NCBI GenBank assembly: GCA_030765055.1
Contig: CM060958.1
Span: 424,001 to 488,000, forward strand
Source of the DNA: Mantis religiosa
Lineage: Eukaryota > Arthropoda > Insecta > Mantodea > Mantidae
Reading direction: 5' to 3'
DNA length: 64,000 nucleotides
Below are positions 1 through 9,953 of the stretch, in pieces (the first letter of the stretch is position 1; each line of letters opens with the position of its first letter). Both the position numbers and the translations under genes were made by a program. Under the pieces are notes generated by a model. It saw only the letters and a program-made list of their open reading frames with translations, was not told the DNA's origin and searched no databases.

Positions 1-144
1 CGGTGTCCACCAGCACGCGGCACGGCTTTCCTCTTACCCAGCCGTCCGCGATGAGGTTGTCATCCATCCGCCGGCTGACGGCGCGGATTGTCACTCGAGG
101 GGATGGTGGTAATGGCGCCGACGTGCCACTCTCCACGCCGGGCC

Positions 145-1320
145 TTACTCGTTTTCCGGCTGCTCTTCCTGGTGTGGGCAGTCTCTCCGCAGGTGTCCGG
201 GCTGTCCACACCCCCAACACAGGCCACTAGGTGTTCGCCGGCGTCCCACAGCTGGTCTTCTGTCTCCGGCGTAGCGGACACTCCTTGTTCTCGACGTCGG
301 GATAGATGCTACCTTGGCCGCCTCCATCCTTAATGCCGCTGTCAGCGCCTCGTGGATGGTTTTATAATCGCCGAGCATTAGGCGCTGACGAATCTCCGTG
401 TCCCGTACCCCGTCGACAAAGTTGTAGGCGGCTTCCCGGGATACGAACTCCAGTGACAGGTCAACCAAGGCCTTGCTAGCTAGCTGCTCAATCGCTATGG
501 CTAACTCCTGCAGCGTCTCCCCCGGCTGCTGTGACCTTGCCTTTAGTTGGCTGCGGTACGCTGCGGCTAAGCGGTGGCTCACGAAACGATTCTCCAGGGC
601 CGCCCAGATGTCCTTGGACGCTGCCGTTGTCTGCACCGCGTTTAGGATTTCAGCGGCCCGTCCCTGGAGGCTGGCTATTAACTGTGTGGCCTCCTCCTCC
701 GGTGACCATCTGTTGTGCCTGGCCATTGTGTCGAACTGGCGGCGGAAGACTTCAAACGTTGACGCGCCGTCATACTTGGGAGGTTTGACGCGCGCAGATG
801 TTGTGTCGCGTCCCGGCGCGTCGGCCTTCAAGTCCTTCAGCTTCCTGCCGACGACGTCCTCCACCATGGTGTTCAGGGACTTGACGCTGCTGTCGGCCTT
901 TCCCTCCAGGTTGTTTACGCGGTTCGCGAGGTCTTCGACGTCTTCAACCATGGCGTTCAGGGACTTGGCGTTATTGTCGGCCTTTTCCTCTAGGTCATTG
1001 AAGCGGTTCGCCAGGTCCTCGACTCGCTGGTCCACTTGGTCCATCCGCTTGCCCAGCTCCGTCACGTCATCCCTCACGCCGGCCAACTGTTCCTCAAATT
1101 TGGCGGTGAGGACCTCTTTCGCCTCCTTCATTTCCGTGGCCAGACTGTCGTTCGCTGCCTTCATTTCTGTGGTCAATTCGGCCAGGTTGTTATTTGCCGC
1201 TTCTGTTTTTGTTGTTGACTCGTTCATCTTCGCGGCCAAGTTGTTATTTGCCGCTTCCGACTTCGCTTTTAATTCGTTCATCTTCTGCAAAAGCATTTCC
1301 AATGCCGATTCCATGGCCAT
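145..1320 (-). CDS. Gag polyprotein of Gypsy-0, open from ATG to stop
   Basis: An ORF of about 391 codons from an internal ATG (MAMES...) just downstream of the primer-binding site. The first half is Lys/Glu/Ala-rich heptad sequence with repeated NNLA, VEDLANR and SLN(A/T)MVEDV blocks, so a coiled coil is likely. The middle carries a retrotransposon Gag core (PPKYDG, FRRQFDTM, LIASLQGRA, DGVRDTEIRQRL). The C-terminus has one CCHC zinc knuckle, CWGCGQPGHLRRDC, expected to bind element RNA during particle assembly. It ends in ...QPENE and stop. One base is missing there compared with Gypsy-1, and protease follows in the -1 frame. I infer a private deletion rather than programmed frameshifting, because the equivalent stretch in Gypsy-1 stays open into protease. 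Confidence 0.85.
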   Translation of the reverse strand: MAMESALEMLLQKMNELKAKSEAANNNLAAKMNESTTKTEAANNNLAELTTEMKAANDSLATEMKEAKEVLTAKFEEQLAGVRDDVTELGKRMDQVDQRVEDLANRFNDLEEKADNNAKSLNAMVEDVEDLANRVNNLEGKADSSVKSLNTMVEDVVGRKLKDLKADAPGRDTTSARVKPPKYDGASTFEVFRRQFDTMARHNRWSPEEEATQLIASLQGRAAEILNAVQTTAASKDIWAALENRFVSHRLAAAYRSQLKARSQQPGETLQELAIAIEQLASKALVDLSLEFVSREAAYNFVDGVRDTEIRQRLMLGDYKTIHEALTAALRMEAAKVASIPTSRTRSVRYAGDRRPAVGRRRTPSGLCWGCGQPGHLRRDCPHQEEQPENE

Positions 1321-1340
1321 AATTTTCGGTGATGTTGTTA

Positions 1341-1358
1341 TCCCGCTTCCTGACACCA
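1341..1358 (-). promoter_or_regulatory. Primer-binding site, tRNA-Leu type
   Basis: The complement reads TGGTGTCAGGAAGCGGGA, starting with the TGG expected to pair with a tRNA CCA end. It matches what I know of the 3' end of animal tRNA-Leu (acceptor strand ...CCTGACA-CCA). The same 18-mer follows the 5' LTR of Gypsy-1. Confidence 0.75.
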
Positions 1359-1360
1359 GT

Positions 1361-1587
1361 TGCGACTTTGTGGGTTCGTGAAATAATAAAACGAGGTTAC
1401 GAAACACAAAAACTACACTTTATTCTCCTCGAAATACACTGTTCAACATTACAAAATTGCTAGAACCTTAAACTGTTTATTTTACCTCACAACTACTCTC
1501 AACTGTCTCGCTTCCGGTAACGATTGGTTCCGAAGTTTTCCGAATCTCCAGCGGCTTCGGCTTCGCGAGCCTACCGCCAGGGTGACA
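1361..1587 (-). repeat. 5' LTR of Gypsy-0
   Basis: On the complement it begins TGTCACCCTGG and ends CACAAAGTCGCA directly before the primer-binding site. Only the terminal CACGAACCCACAAAGTC block is shared with the Gypsy-1, Gypsy-2 and solo LTRs. At about 227 bp it is half their length. Confidence 0.7.
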
Positions 1588-2150
1588 GTATTATGTGATT
1601 TCAAAAGGTGTTGTACACTAAATTTGTTCTGTGGGGCCAAAGTAATATTGTGTTCTTTGAAGACTTTTTGGAAAAGGTGTGTAGCTCTGGGATGATACGT
1701 AAATTTTGTGTATGAGGTTTCATTGCTAATTGGGGAGAGAGTAGTTACTTGTTTGCATCTTAGTTGTCTTTTGAATTTATCTATTTTCTTGTTGACCAAT
1801 TCAGCACTGTATCCATTGTATTCTGCAATGTGAATGATATTATTGTACTCTTTGTTATATTCTATCTTGTTTAAAGGTACATTAACCAGCCTGTAAGTTA
1901 AACTGTTGATAACAGCATGCTTGTGTTGTCTTGGGTTATATCCATCTGATTTTATGAAATTTTCTGTGTGTGTTTCCTTTCTGTGTATGCCATATTCAAG
2001 TTTATTATGTTTTCTGGTAAGTTTCAAATCTAAGAAAGGGATTTCATTGTTTGTCTCTTTTTCTATGGAGAATTTTATTGCAGGATTTTGTAAATTAAGT
2101 AGTTTTAATGCATCATCCACTTGTTTCTCATTTATTATTGCCCAAATGTC
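1588..2150 (-). pseudogene. PLE-B fragment: reverse-transcriptase C-terminal part
   Basis: The minus strand is open from just after the RT catalytic region (WAIINEKQVDDALKLL) through IPFLDLKLTRKHNKLEYG, the region before the GIY-YIG domain, to LLKSHNT. There Gypsy-0 interrupts it. The wording closely follows the PLE-B copy at 60.9-62.2 kb (EYNNIIHIAEYNG). The N-terminal RT core is absent and the fragment abuts a plus-strand PLE-A at about 2150, a head-to-head arrangement typical of PLEs. Confidence 0.75.
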
Positions 2151-2159
2151 AAGATAATT

Positions 2160-3926
2160 AAATCTTTAAGGAAAAAGGATGTAATCTTCTCAAGGGCTGA
2201 TAAAGGGAACAAAATAGTAATTTTAGACACAGCTACATACAAGGAAAAAATGTTAGAGTTACTACAACAAAAAGAATTCCAAGAAATAGATTCTAATCCA
2301 ATCAACCGATGCATAAAAGATGTACAAAAAACCATCATTAATAGTAAAATTTTAACAACTGCAGAACAAAAAACTATCAAACCGGACAACCCTACCCTTG
2401 CAAGACTATATGGTTTGCCTAAAATACACAAACCCAACATACCCACGAGACCCATTGTAAATAATATAAACACTCCTACTTACCTTCTGGCAAAATGGCT
2501 GTCCAAACAATTTCAGTCCTTTCCACAATTCCATACTCTGAGCATAAAAAACTCTTTAGACATGGTAGAAAAAATTCAAAATCTTAAACTAAAACCTCAT
2601 GACACTTTAGTATCCTTTGATGTCCGCTCCCTCTTCCCTAGCATTCCATTAGACAAACTTTTGATTCAACTGAAAAAATGGCTAAATTCTATAAACCTAG
2701 ATGCCAATGCAATAGAAGAATATTTGGCAATGACTGTAATATGTATACATCAAAATTATTTTGTTTTCGATGGAAAATATTATAAACAAATTTCAGGACT
2801 AGCTATGGGAAGCCCACTATCACCATTTTTGGCCAACCTATACATGAGCTTTTTCGAAACATATAACTAAAGCCTTCCCTCATATTTTTAAAACATGGTA
2901 CAGATACGTAGACGACATCTTTGCAATAGTGCCCTACAAACAAATAGATGATGCTTTGAAACTACTCAACCTGCAAGAACCCAGCATACAATTCACAGTA
3001 GAAACTGAAGAGAACTGTACTCTACCTTTTTTGGACCTTAATATCAAAAAATGCAATGAAAAACTAGAATTTGGTATCCATAGAAAAGCAACACACACAC
3101 AGATAATTACATCAAAGCAAATAGTTTCAACCCAATTCCACACAAACATGCCACCATCAACAGTCTCACACACAGATTAGTAAATCTACACCTCAGCCAG
3201 CAAGAATATCAAAATGAATACCATCAAATCTTAAAAACTGCAATTAAAAATGGATATGGAAAAAACCTTGTAGATAAAAAACTAAAATCATTCAAACTTC
3301 AAAAGAGATTAAAACAGATCACAGCTCTCACACCAATAAAACAAGAAATTAGATTTGCTAAATTTACTTACCACCCCTGGGCCACAAAAAAGTTCCAAAA
3401 AATATTCAAGAAATACAATATAACATTGGCACCAAAAAACAATTACAACATTAAAAACCTACTTCACAGTAATAATACTGATAAGATAAAACCAGAGGAA
3501 AAGTCAGGCATTTACAAGATTAAGTGTAAAGACTGTGAAAAAATTTACATAGGGAGGACAAAAAGAAACATAGGCACTAGAATGAAAGAACACTTCAGGC
3601 ACTTAGGATACAAAAATATTGATAAGTCCGCAATAGCAGCTCATTTCTGGTCTGAAAATCATGAAATTGAAGATAGCACAGAATTACTAAAATACGTACA
3701 AAAACATAGTGAACTCGTCATATGGGAGAGAATATACATAGAAAACCATAAAAACCAACTAATGAACTTCGAAATACTGCCAGAAGAGAATCCCACATTT
3801 AAGTTCATCACTAAACCAACAGATGGCAGCAACAACTCCAGAATTACCCACACCACTGGATCAAGCTTTAGTCGCATAAGAGCCAAAGATGCAAACAATG
3901 ATTTGCGAAACATGTCCTCAAAATAG
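2160..3926 (+). pseudogene. PLE-A polyprotein pseudogene (RT + GIY-YIG endonuclease)
   Basis: Three consecutive open segments read as one PLE protein. Segment 1 (to 2870) holds SRADKGNKIVIL, YGLPKIHKP, PTRPIVNN, the RT motif FDVRSLFPSIPL and GLAMGSPLSPFLANLYM, and stops at TAA 2868-2870. After a frame change the catalytic RYVDDIF box is encoded near 2905, continuing in segment 2 (IDDALKLL, LPFLDLN) to a stop at 3178-3180. A second shift near a CA run at about 3090-3100 leads to segment 3, with FTYHPWATKKF and the endonuclease GIY...YIGRTKRN at about 3505-3565. It ends RNMSSK-stop at 3926. All motifs needed for RT and endonuclease are visible but not in one frame. Confidence 0.85.
3879..3921 (+). 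ncRNA. Degenerate hammerhead-like motif at the PLE-A 3' end
   Basis: Better-preserved PLE-A copies read CCGATGA, 6-bp stem, GAAA, ACATGT, C. Here the core is decayed (CCAAAGATG), but the second stem (GCAAAC/ATTTGC) and GAAACATGTC remain. It sits at the end of the coding region, overlapping the last codons. Confidence 0.4.
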
Positions 3927-4205
3927 GTACGAAAGTGAAGCAGATGTGTAATAAATACGACTCATCTAAAAATTAATAATTATATCGCCTCACTGTGGTG
4001 TTCCAATACAGTTATAACTCGATATATTTGTATGATTGTTTGGAGTAATTTTGAAACCACATAATTCCTGATAGTTTCAATCCCTGTTAGAGTGCCTTAA
4101 TGTTATTGCTTGTGTACAGAGTTCCCTAATGTGTGCTGAAGATTTAGGCAACCCCATACATAAAAAATATCACAGCTGTCTTAATACACACAGCTGTGCC
4201 ATTAG

Positions 4206-4358
4206 ACCTCTTGGCTCTCACCAAGGCCAGGCGACTGCAAAGTGAGATTTGTGATGGACATCTCCAGTTTCTCCCTGCTATCTCATTCCACTGCTGCTAC
4301 AACTTCATCTAATGTATCACCAATGTCACTGCTTGCGGTAAAAGCACTACACATTTCA
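4206..4358 (+). repeat. SINE3 fragment, promoter half mostly deleted
   Basis: It matches the SINE3 copy at 31152-36990 (GGCTCTCACCAAGGC, TCATCTAATGTATCACCAA, GTAAAAGC.CTACACATTTC). The box-B region (GGTTCGATCCC in the other copy) is missing here, leaving CCAAGGCCAGGCGACTGCAAAG. Confidence 0.6.
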
Positions 4359-4424
4359 TTTCATTGCTTTAATACACGGTTAAAGTTTAAAGAACAACTA
4401 ATTCTCTCAAATATGGGATAGTTT

Positions 4425-4800
4425 AGAAAAGAAAAAAATTGTTTAAGTTTTACAAAGAAATTAAAACAGAGTGGAGAAAGGAGAAACATGCAAACCAGTG
4501 CAGTAAAGGAGAAAAGGTATGAATGACAGATGCAAACATGTCTAATAGGAGAAGAAAAAAGTGATATGGAATTATGTGGGAAAGAAGAAAGTATCAGACA
4601 TTATATGACAGAATGTAAAGAGTTAGATAAAGACAAGAAATATAGGAAGGAAAATGGGACAACATTAGGTAAAAATGTTGAAAGAAAATAAGTAAATGAG
4701 GAATCAAGTGTAAGAGATTTCCTAAGAAAGCCAGAACAAAAATGGAGTAGAAAAGTGGAAAAAAGGAGGATGGGAGAAAGAGAGTTTAGAGATTAGGAGA
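4425..4800 (+). pseudogene. LINE ORF2 C-terminal fragment
   Basis: A plus-strand frame reads ELCGKEESIRHYMTEC, matching the CCHC tail found near the end of many non-LTR retrotransposon polyproteins (C...H-x4-C). The first Cys is not preserved. The following Lys-rich NEESSVRDFLRK also fits a LINE C-terminus. The fragment is short and undatable. Confidence 0.5.
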
Positions 4801-5109
4801 TGAATGTTTATTGATGTTTATCTCCAACTGTAAAGGCTATTATTTGTGCCTAGAAAAACATATTTGAAGTTTTATATGAAAAAGTAATGTACAAATAAGC
4901 TTCCTGTGGGACACTGAAATGAAGGGACAGGGTCACCAGGAATGAAGTTCCTCATGCCAGTAAAAACCAAAAGTTTATCATTCCAGTAATTGTTGTATAC
5001 AACCTCAGCCTCACATTCAAGATCAAGATGAGTAACCTGTTAAGTGAATGAATGACATCACTAGCATGACTGTTCAGTCAACGACATGCACATAAAAAAG
5101 TAATTTCAT

Positions 5110-5492
5110 AGGTAGTTAGACTGAAAAATTAATGCCTTAGCCAGGAGTTGAATCACAGATCTCCCGGTCCCCGTCTGGTTGCTCTTGACAATTGAGCTAC
5201 CTTGGCCAACATGCCAGCATGACATTAAATTCAACTGACTTGTATGTTTCCTGGTAATCGACTAGGAGTTCTCCTATACAATGAGATACACACCTTTTGT
5301 GCCTACTTACTATGCTATAAGTACTTAAGTCCCAAGCTTTTATATTTACCAGTATTAGGTAAGTTGATGGAAATTAATCCAGCCAGATGGACACCAGGAG
5401 ATCCGTGGTTCAAATCCCTGCTATGGCATTGAATTTTTCAATCTCACTCTGCCTATCCAAATCTTGGCTAGTGTGGAAGATTAATTTCCATC
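5110..5492. repeat. SINE1 insertion: minus unit plus fold-back, 12-bp TSD
   Basis: A tRNA-like SINE unit on the minus strand (5110 to about 5345) is followed by about 20 bp of a second minus unit (AGTTGATGGAAATTAAT). The sequence then switches to a plus-strand partial unit (tRNA-like box GGTTCAAATCC, ending TTAATTTCCATCAA). The direct repeat AAGTAATTTCAT at 5098-5109 and 5493-5504 brackets the whole, so it inserted as one event. Confidence 0.75.
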
Positions 5493-5504
5493 AAGTAATT
5501 TCAT

Positions 5505-6199
5505 GTGAACAGTCTAAAATATGAGCATGTGTTCATAATAAATAATGCCCATCATACACAAAAGAGTACTTATGATTTGAATTTTATTATTGCCAATGCA
5601 TTGAAATCGGTTTTCAAACTTTCAAATTGATGCAGTCCAACCCCCAAGATGCATTTTGCCCAACTTGGCTGTTGTTTAAACAAAGCTTGAAGATCGGGTG
5701 CAAGCAGTCATTTGTTCAGTTACCCTGGTTTCTCTGGAGACGAGAAAACAGTTTTAAGTATGGTTCTGATTTCTGTGACAAGTGTTTGACACTCACAATA
5801 AAGGGATAAGACCTCAGAATTTACCAGTGTTTTGGTTACAATTATAAATAGTACTTGAAAGGAAAGGATTTGGACAAACTGAGTGACTCTTGTTGACAAA
5901 AAGTAAAGCAGTAACTGGTACTTTTGACTTACATATACCTATACAGGAGATGAAGCTGCTTGGAGTGTTGGAATAAAAAACTTAATTACATCACATCTAT
6001 TCTTTATGTAGTTTATTATATAATCACTTCTTAAATATGTTCATCCTTATCTGTATTCAACAATCAGCATGTTATGCAAATTATACAAATATCTTTACAA
6101 GAAAAATCATCGCACTCTCTTGTTATTTCATCGCTTATCTTTGCTACATGTTTCTGACAGCTCTGCAATATTCTTGGCACATGCTAGGATCACTCTATA
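5505..6199. other. No recognisable gene or repeat
   Basis: AT-rich sequence. Short ORFs at 5627-5809 and 6037-6228 have no recognisable motif. I see no repeat shared with the rest of the window. Confidence 0.5.
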
Positions 6200-6290
6200 A
6201 ACATCAACACATTCTAGGTAAATACTAGCAATAAGTGGAGCATTGAGTATTAATTCGACTCAAAATTATAGTAGTGAGTTAAAGGATATT

Positions 6291-6320
<30 letters not shown>
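6200..6320 (+). repeat. PLE-B tail fragment followed by poly(A)
   Basis: CATTCTAGGTAAATACTAG and TGGAGCATTGAGTATTA match the PLE-B 3' tail seen at 7830-8055 and 25.5 kb. The ribozyme half is lost. A pure A run of about 24 bases follows at about 6297-6320. Confidence 0.6.
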
Positions 6321-6321
<1 letters not shown>

Positions 6322-6354
6322 GAAGTGTGTAGGCTTTTACGATCAAAGTCATTT

Positions 6355-6545
6355 GGTAGATAATGATTATCCAGGCTTTTGGGCCATGGTCTAGTGGAAA
6401 ATCTTCTTTCAGACGTTTCGTTTGAAGCTGCCTCGAACAACCTCAGTGGTATGGCCGTAACACTTGTATTCTCGGCTGCGACTGAACGAGTGTGTTACGA
6501 CCACACCACTGAGACCACGATCCACAAACCCAGATAATCATTATA
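6355..6545. repeat. Fold-back insertion with a decayed hammerhead-like motif (PLE-D-like)
   Basis: The outer arms are inverted copies of GATAATGATTATCcAGGCTTTTGGG and its complement. On the minus strand the interior reads CACTGAGG, a weak stem, then GAAACGTC. This is the PLE hammerhead signature with a damaged CTGATGA core. The layout matches the palindromic insertion at 60.1 kb. Confidence 0.45.
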
Positions 6546-6569
6546 TACAAAAAAAGAAGAAAAGAATTT

Positions 6570-7045
6570 TTCATGTTGACCATGGTAGTTCAATGGTTAA
6601 GAGCAATGGATGGAGAGTGACATATGTGGTTCAAATCCTGGCTATGGCATTTAATTTTTCAGTCTGATTTTACCTATCCAAATCTTAGCCTACACATGGC
6701 TAGTGTGGCAAAACAATTAATTTCCATCAATTAACCTTAATAGTGGTAACTATAAAGCCTGGGACTTAAGTACGTACAGGATAGTAAGTTGCCACAAACG
6801 GTATATATGTCATTGTATATGAGAACACCTAATGGTTTACTGGGAAAAATATGAGTCAGTTGGAAAATTTAATGTCATGCTGCATGTTAGCCATGGTTGC
6901 TCAATGGTTAAGAGCAACCGGATGGAGACCAGCAGATCCATGGTTCAAATCCTAGCTATACTTTGCATATTTCAGTCCGACTTCCTATCCAAACCTAAGT
7001 CTATACACAGCTAATGTGGAAGAATGATTAATTTCCAAGTTTTCT
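6570..7045 (+). repeat. Two head-to-tail SINE1 units
   Basis: A 5'-truncated plus-strand unit (about 6570-6745, box B GGTTCAAATCC, ending ATTAATTTCCATCAATTAAC) is directly followed by a second unit. The second starts ...AAGCCTGGGACTTAAG and runs through its own tRNA-like region (CATGGTTGCTCAATGGTTAAGAG...GGTTCAAATCC) to about 7045. Tandem units are a feature of this family. Confidence 0.65.
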
Positions 7046-7203
7046 AGAACTTAATAAACTTGGTAGAAGATTATAAAAATATCCATATATTTTATGAGGA
7101 TTTGAATCTATAAGGGGTAAAGAAATGGATTTACCACAACAACAAAATTAATAATATGGGAAGATAGATGAAATTAATTGAATTGTGATGTGAATTGTTT
7201 CAG

Positions 7204-7309
7204 CGAGGCAGATCTTGAAGACTTCCTTAACAACTTGTACAATCAACCTGGAGATGGAGGACGTACCGACTCGGCTCGCAGTCGCAGAAAAGGAAAACGT
7301 AAAAAATGA
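7204..7309 (+). CDS. Candidate terminal coding exon of an unidentified host gene
   Basis: A good 3' splice site (TTGTTTCAG) ends at 7203. The preferred frame starts at 7205 and reads EADLEDFLNNLYNQPGDGG, then a basic tail ending RRKGKRKK and TGA at 7307-7309 (34 residues). An AATAAA at about 7388 would suit a short 3' UTR. A second frame through the same exon is also open, ending KNEMTAV, so the frame choice rests on the acidic-then-basic composition and is not certain. I do not recognise the protein. The exon is not repeated elsewhere in the window, which favours host sequence. No upstream exon was identified. Confidence 0.45.
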
Positions 7310-7816
7310 GATGACTGCAGTATAATGATAATGCCTTTACTGGTGCTGTGATTGGCTAGCTTAACTTTCTCTACTGCTGCTATGCTACTAATAAACAGAA
7401 GCACAGTGCTTTTAAACAGTTGCAGAATTTATTTGTTTAGCGCATTGAATGAACGGCAGCCTGATGATGTTTTTTTACTTAAAAATGTGTGATAAGAATT
7501 TTTTTACAATGCTGTACAACTCATACTCAACAAGCACTACGTAGGACCAAGTTATACATATTTCATATGCATTTTGCATGTTATGGTTCAGACCTTGTTT
7601 CATGCAGCAGTTTGATACTGAAACACCATTGTACAGTATTATGGGAGGCTAAATAAATTGATAATCAGTTTGTATGCTCTCTGTTGACATTCCTTTTCAA
7701 CATGTAATGCAAATTTTTGATGGGATTAGAATTTTTATTGTAATTTGAAAATCTTTTAAGATTGTGCATGTAGCCATTGAAGAATACAGGGCAGTCAAAT
7801 TCTCATTTTCACTTAA
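7310..7816 (+). other. Probable 3' UTR then unannotated sequence
   Basis: AATAAA-like signals occur at about 7388 and about 7652. I see nothing else recognisable. Confidence 0.4.
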
Positions 7817-7829
7817 AACAATGTTTTAT

Positions 7830-8055
7830 TCCAATGTGTAAGGACTATGATTCAATGAAGCACAAAATTAATATAATTTTGAGTCGAACTAATACTCAAT
7901 GTTCCATTTATTGCTAGTTTACCTAGAACGCGTTTCGTTAGGATCTTCCTAACATCAACAGCTGATGATGTTAGGAAGATCCTAACAAAATGCGTTCTAG
8001 GTAAATACTAGCAATAAATGGAGCATTGAGTATTAGTTCGACTGAAAATTATATT
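7830..8055. repeat. PLE-B tail fold-back insertion, 13-bp TSD
   Basis: Two inverted copies of the PLE-B tail meet at about 7972 (CATCAACAGCTGATG), with both 3' tails (ATTGAGTATTAGTTCGACT...) outward. AACAATGTTTTAT at 7817-7829 and 8056-8068 is the TSD. Each arm carries the hammerhead-like GTTAGG-AAGAT-CCTAAC stem. The minus arm keeps GAAA (7936-7933), while the plus arm keeps CTGATGA (7972-7978) but has AAAA instead of GAAA. Confidence 0.8.
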
Positions 8056-8289
8056 AACAATGTTTTATCTCTAAATTACTCTGACCTACACCTACCTTCA
8101 CCTTGAAATGTTAGAATGCAAAACATTTTCAAGGAAAACGTTCTCATAATCAGCTAAAGGGCGACTGGAGCTCTCTCTGATTATTGTTCCATCACATATG
8201 ACTGCAATAGGATTTTTCTTTGTTGTAATCTTTTTCCAATTGAACTACATTTGTTTGCTCACAAGTAAGCAACTTTACAAATTATGTGT

Positions 8290-8350
8290 GATTGGAGGAA
8301 TTTAGTAACTGACATCAAAATTAATTGAAAAAAGTGACTACAAATAGTTC
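8290..8350 (-). repeat. PLE-E tail fragment
   Basis: The sequence AACTGACATCAAAATTAATTG plus GACTACAAATAGTT matches the tails at 19.3 kb and 48.9 kb. It is too short for more. Confidence 0.45.
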
Positions 8351-8395
8351 TTTCAATTATCTTACAAATATTACTGGCTTTCTTTATTTTTAATT

Positions 8396-8600
8396 CTTCT
8401 CCAATGTAGGTCATATTGGACAACAAATAAAATGGGTGAAATGATGCTTGAATGAGCCCAGTGTCCATAGAGCATAGTTACTCGACATTTATCTTTCAGG
8501 GTAAAGGAAAACCTCTGGAAACCTTATTCAGCTAATTCATCCTGACTGAGATTTCATTTCAGGACCTCTGAGACAGACAGCCAACCCTATGCTACAAAGA
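8396..8600 (-). repeat. Diverged SINE2 copy
   Basis: On the complement it follows the SINE2 body (TTATCC-TAAAGA-AATGTCG, CTATGGAC-CTGGGCTCAT, ATCATTTCACCCATTT). The tRNA-like head is badly eroded and no TSD is obvious. Confidence 0.55.
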
Positions 8601-8619
8601 TAGTCACACTAAACAGGAT

Positions 8620-8990
8620 GGCTCAGGCGGTTTCGTCTGTGGCCTGCCTTTGATTCTCGTGGCCGAACTACCTGACCCATGGGTTTCAGGGGTTTTCCCG
8701 AGTCGCTAAGCAAATGCTGGGTAGGTTAATTTCATCTCCATTATCATTTCACATCATCACTCGTCTAGTGGTCTCTTTCAGGGTGGGAATGTTGGCGGAT
8801 GTCTCGGCACCTTGGGTCGGCTGCCGTCTCCTCCCGCCTTATCCTTCCTCCTGGGGATGCCCCACTTGGGGCTTAGGTACAATAAATCACAGGTTTCGGT
8901 GCTGAATCTCTTCCGTAGTAGGCACTCCCTGGCTGATAATACAAAACATATGTCTGGAGATTATGCTTGTTACAATGGCTGTAAGAGGGG
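8620..8990 (+). repeat. SINE6: tRNA-headed repeat holding a single minisatellite module
   Basis: The head resembles a tRNA promoter (GATGGCTCAGGCGG ... TTTGATTCTCG). The middle (GGGTAGGTTAATTTCATCTCC) also occurs on the complement at 58.98-59.13 kb. The 3' part (CTTCCTCCTGGGGATGCCCC, ACTTGGGG, TAGGTACAATA) is one copy of the module tandemly amplified at 56.4-58.7 kb. Confidence 0.6.
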
Positions 8991-9036
8991 TAGTTGACAT
9001 CTGTCGCTTGGGGAATGTTTTGACATTGCATCACAT

Positions 9037-9632
9037 TATTTTAGTTAATTGATGCAAATTAATCATTTCTTCACAGTAGCCGTATATAGGCTAACGTTTT
9101 TGATAGAGTCAACATGAAAAATTCAATGCCACGGCCGGGATTTGAACCATGGATCTCCTGGTTTCCGCCCAGTCACTCTAACCCATTGAGCTACCATGGC
9201 CAACTTGCCGTCCTGACATTAAATTCTACATTTGGCTTGTATATTTCCCCAGTAGACCACTAGGGGCTCTCGCATTCGAGATACACTGTTTGTGGCGACT
9301 TACTATCGTAAGTACTTAAGTCCCAGGCTTCATCATTTAACTCTTATTATTTTAGTTAATTGATGAAAATTAATCATTTCTCCACACTAGCCGTTTATAG
9401 GCTAAGATCTTTGATAGATAGAGTCAACATGAAAAATTCAATGCCGCAGCTGGGATTTGAACCACGGATCTCCTGGTTTCCGTCCAGTCGCTCTAACTCA
9501 AATGGAGAATTTAATGTCAGGACGGCAAGTTGGCCATGGTAACTCAATGGGTTAGAGCAACTGGACGGAAACCAGGAGATCCGTGGTTCAAATCCCAGCC
9601 GTGGTATTGAATTTTTCATGTTGACTCTATCT
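9037..9632. repeat. SINE1 insertion: full minus unit plus fold-back, 12-bp TSD
   Basis: A full-length minus unit (9037 to about 9345) is joined head-to-tail to a partial minus unit (to about 9503). That folds back into a plus partial unit ending GTTGACTCTAT. ATTGCATCACAT at 9025-9036 and 9633-9644 is the TSD. The tRNA-like core has a 7-bp acceptor pair (GCCATGG/CCGTGGC), a GCTC/GAGC D-stem and box B GGTTCAAATCC. The anticodon-loop equivalent reads ACGGAAA. The T-stem is poor, so it is not a functional tRNA. Confidence 0.8.
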
Positions 9633-9644
9633 ATTGCATCACAT

Positions 9645-9953
9645 GTTTGAAGTTCTCCCTCCACATGTCATCGTACATTTGCCATCAGTTTTTGTGGTAG
9701 ACACTGGCCTACTGATTGCAATGATTTAAAACTGACATACCCATGTATGTAGAATGACTGACAAGTAAAAGAACTGTGCAGGGCTGATATGTTCCTGACA
9801 ATTGACTGCCTCATTAACAGAGAAAGGAATGACCTTGGTTTGAACAGCAAGAGAAGTGTAATAGCATGTACAGATTGTGAGTTCGTTCTTGACGAATGAC
9901 CTTCAGCGGAAATGCAGTGAGCTGGCCTACCCTTAATAAATGGGTCAGCAAAA
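9645..9953. other. No recognisable feature
   Basis: Unique-looking sequence. The minus ORF at 9668-9850 has no motif. Confidence 0.4.

Larger units (their letters stand above)
1..1587 (-). mobile_element. Gypsy-0: 5' part of a Ty3/Gypsy LTR retrotransposon, cut by the window edge
   Basis: Read on the minus strand the order is LTR (1361-1587), primer-binding site (1341-1358), gag (1320-145) and the start of protease, where the first window bases read RVLVDT on the complement. The rest of pol lies outside the window. Gag and protease are very similar to those of Gypsy-1 at 31.3-36.9 kb. The LTR is only about 227 bp and resembles the Gypsy-1 LTR only in its last roughly 24 bp. The element interrupts a minus-strand PLE reading frame at position 1588. 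The other end is not visible, so no TSD can be checked. Confidence 0.85.
2151..4010 (+). mobile_element. PLE-A: Penelope-like element with RT and GIY-YIG regions, 5' truncated
   Basis: This is the most complete PLE in the window. The RT region runs to about 3100, a linker to 3500, the GIY-YIG endonuclease to 3926, then a short tail (GTGAAGC...TAATAAATACGAC) recurs in all PLE-A copies. PLE RT is related to telomerase RT, and the GIY-YIG domain nicks the target. The copy is dead: the frame changes at about 2868 and about 3090 and the N-terminus is missing. Confidence 0.85.

Noticed and set aside
473..1381. 302-codon plus-strand ORF
   Set aside because: Shadow of the minus-strand Gag; the product is Ser/Phe/Arg-rich nonsense with no family features.
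3935..4015. GTGAAGC...GCTTCAC stem in PLE-A tails as the ribozyme itself
   Set aside because: The pairing is real in several copies, but the enclosed sequence lacks the CTGATGA and GAAA elements in the right order; the motif lies about 40 bp upstream.
9540..9612. Apparent tRNA genes at the SINE1 copies (A and B boxes, paired acceptor stem)
   Set aside because: Repeated many times, in both orientations, with a poor T-stem and embedded in a longer repeat with TSDs; they are SINE heads.
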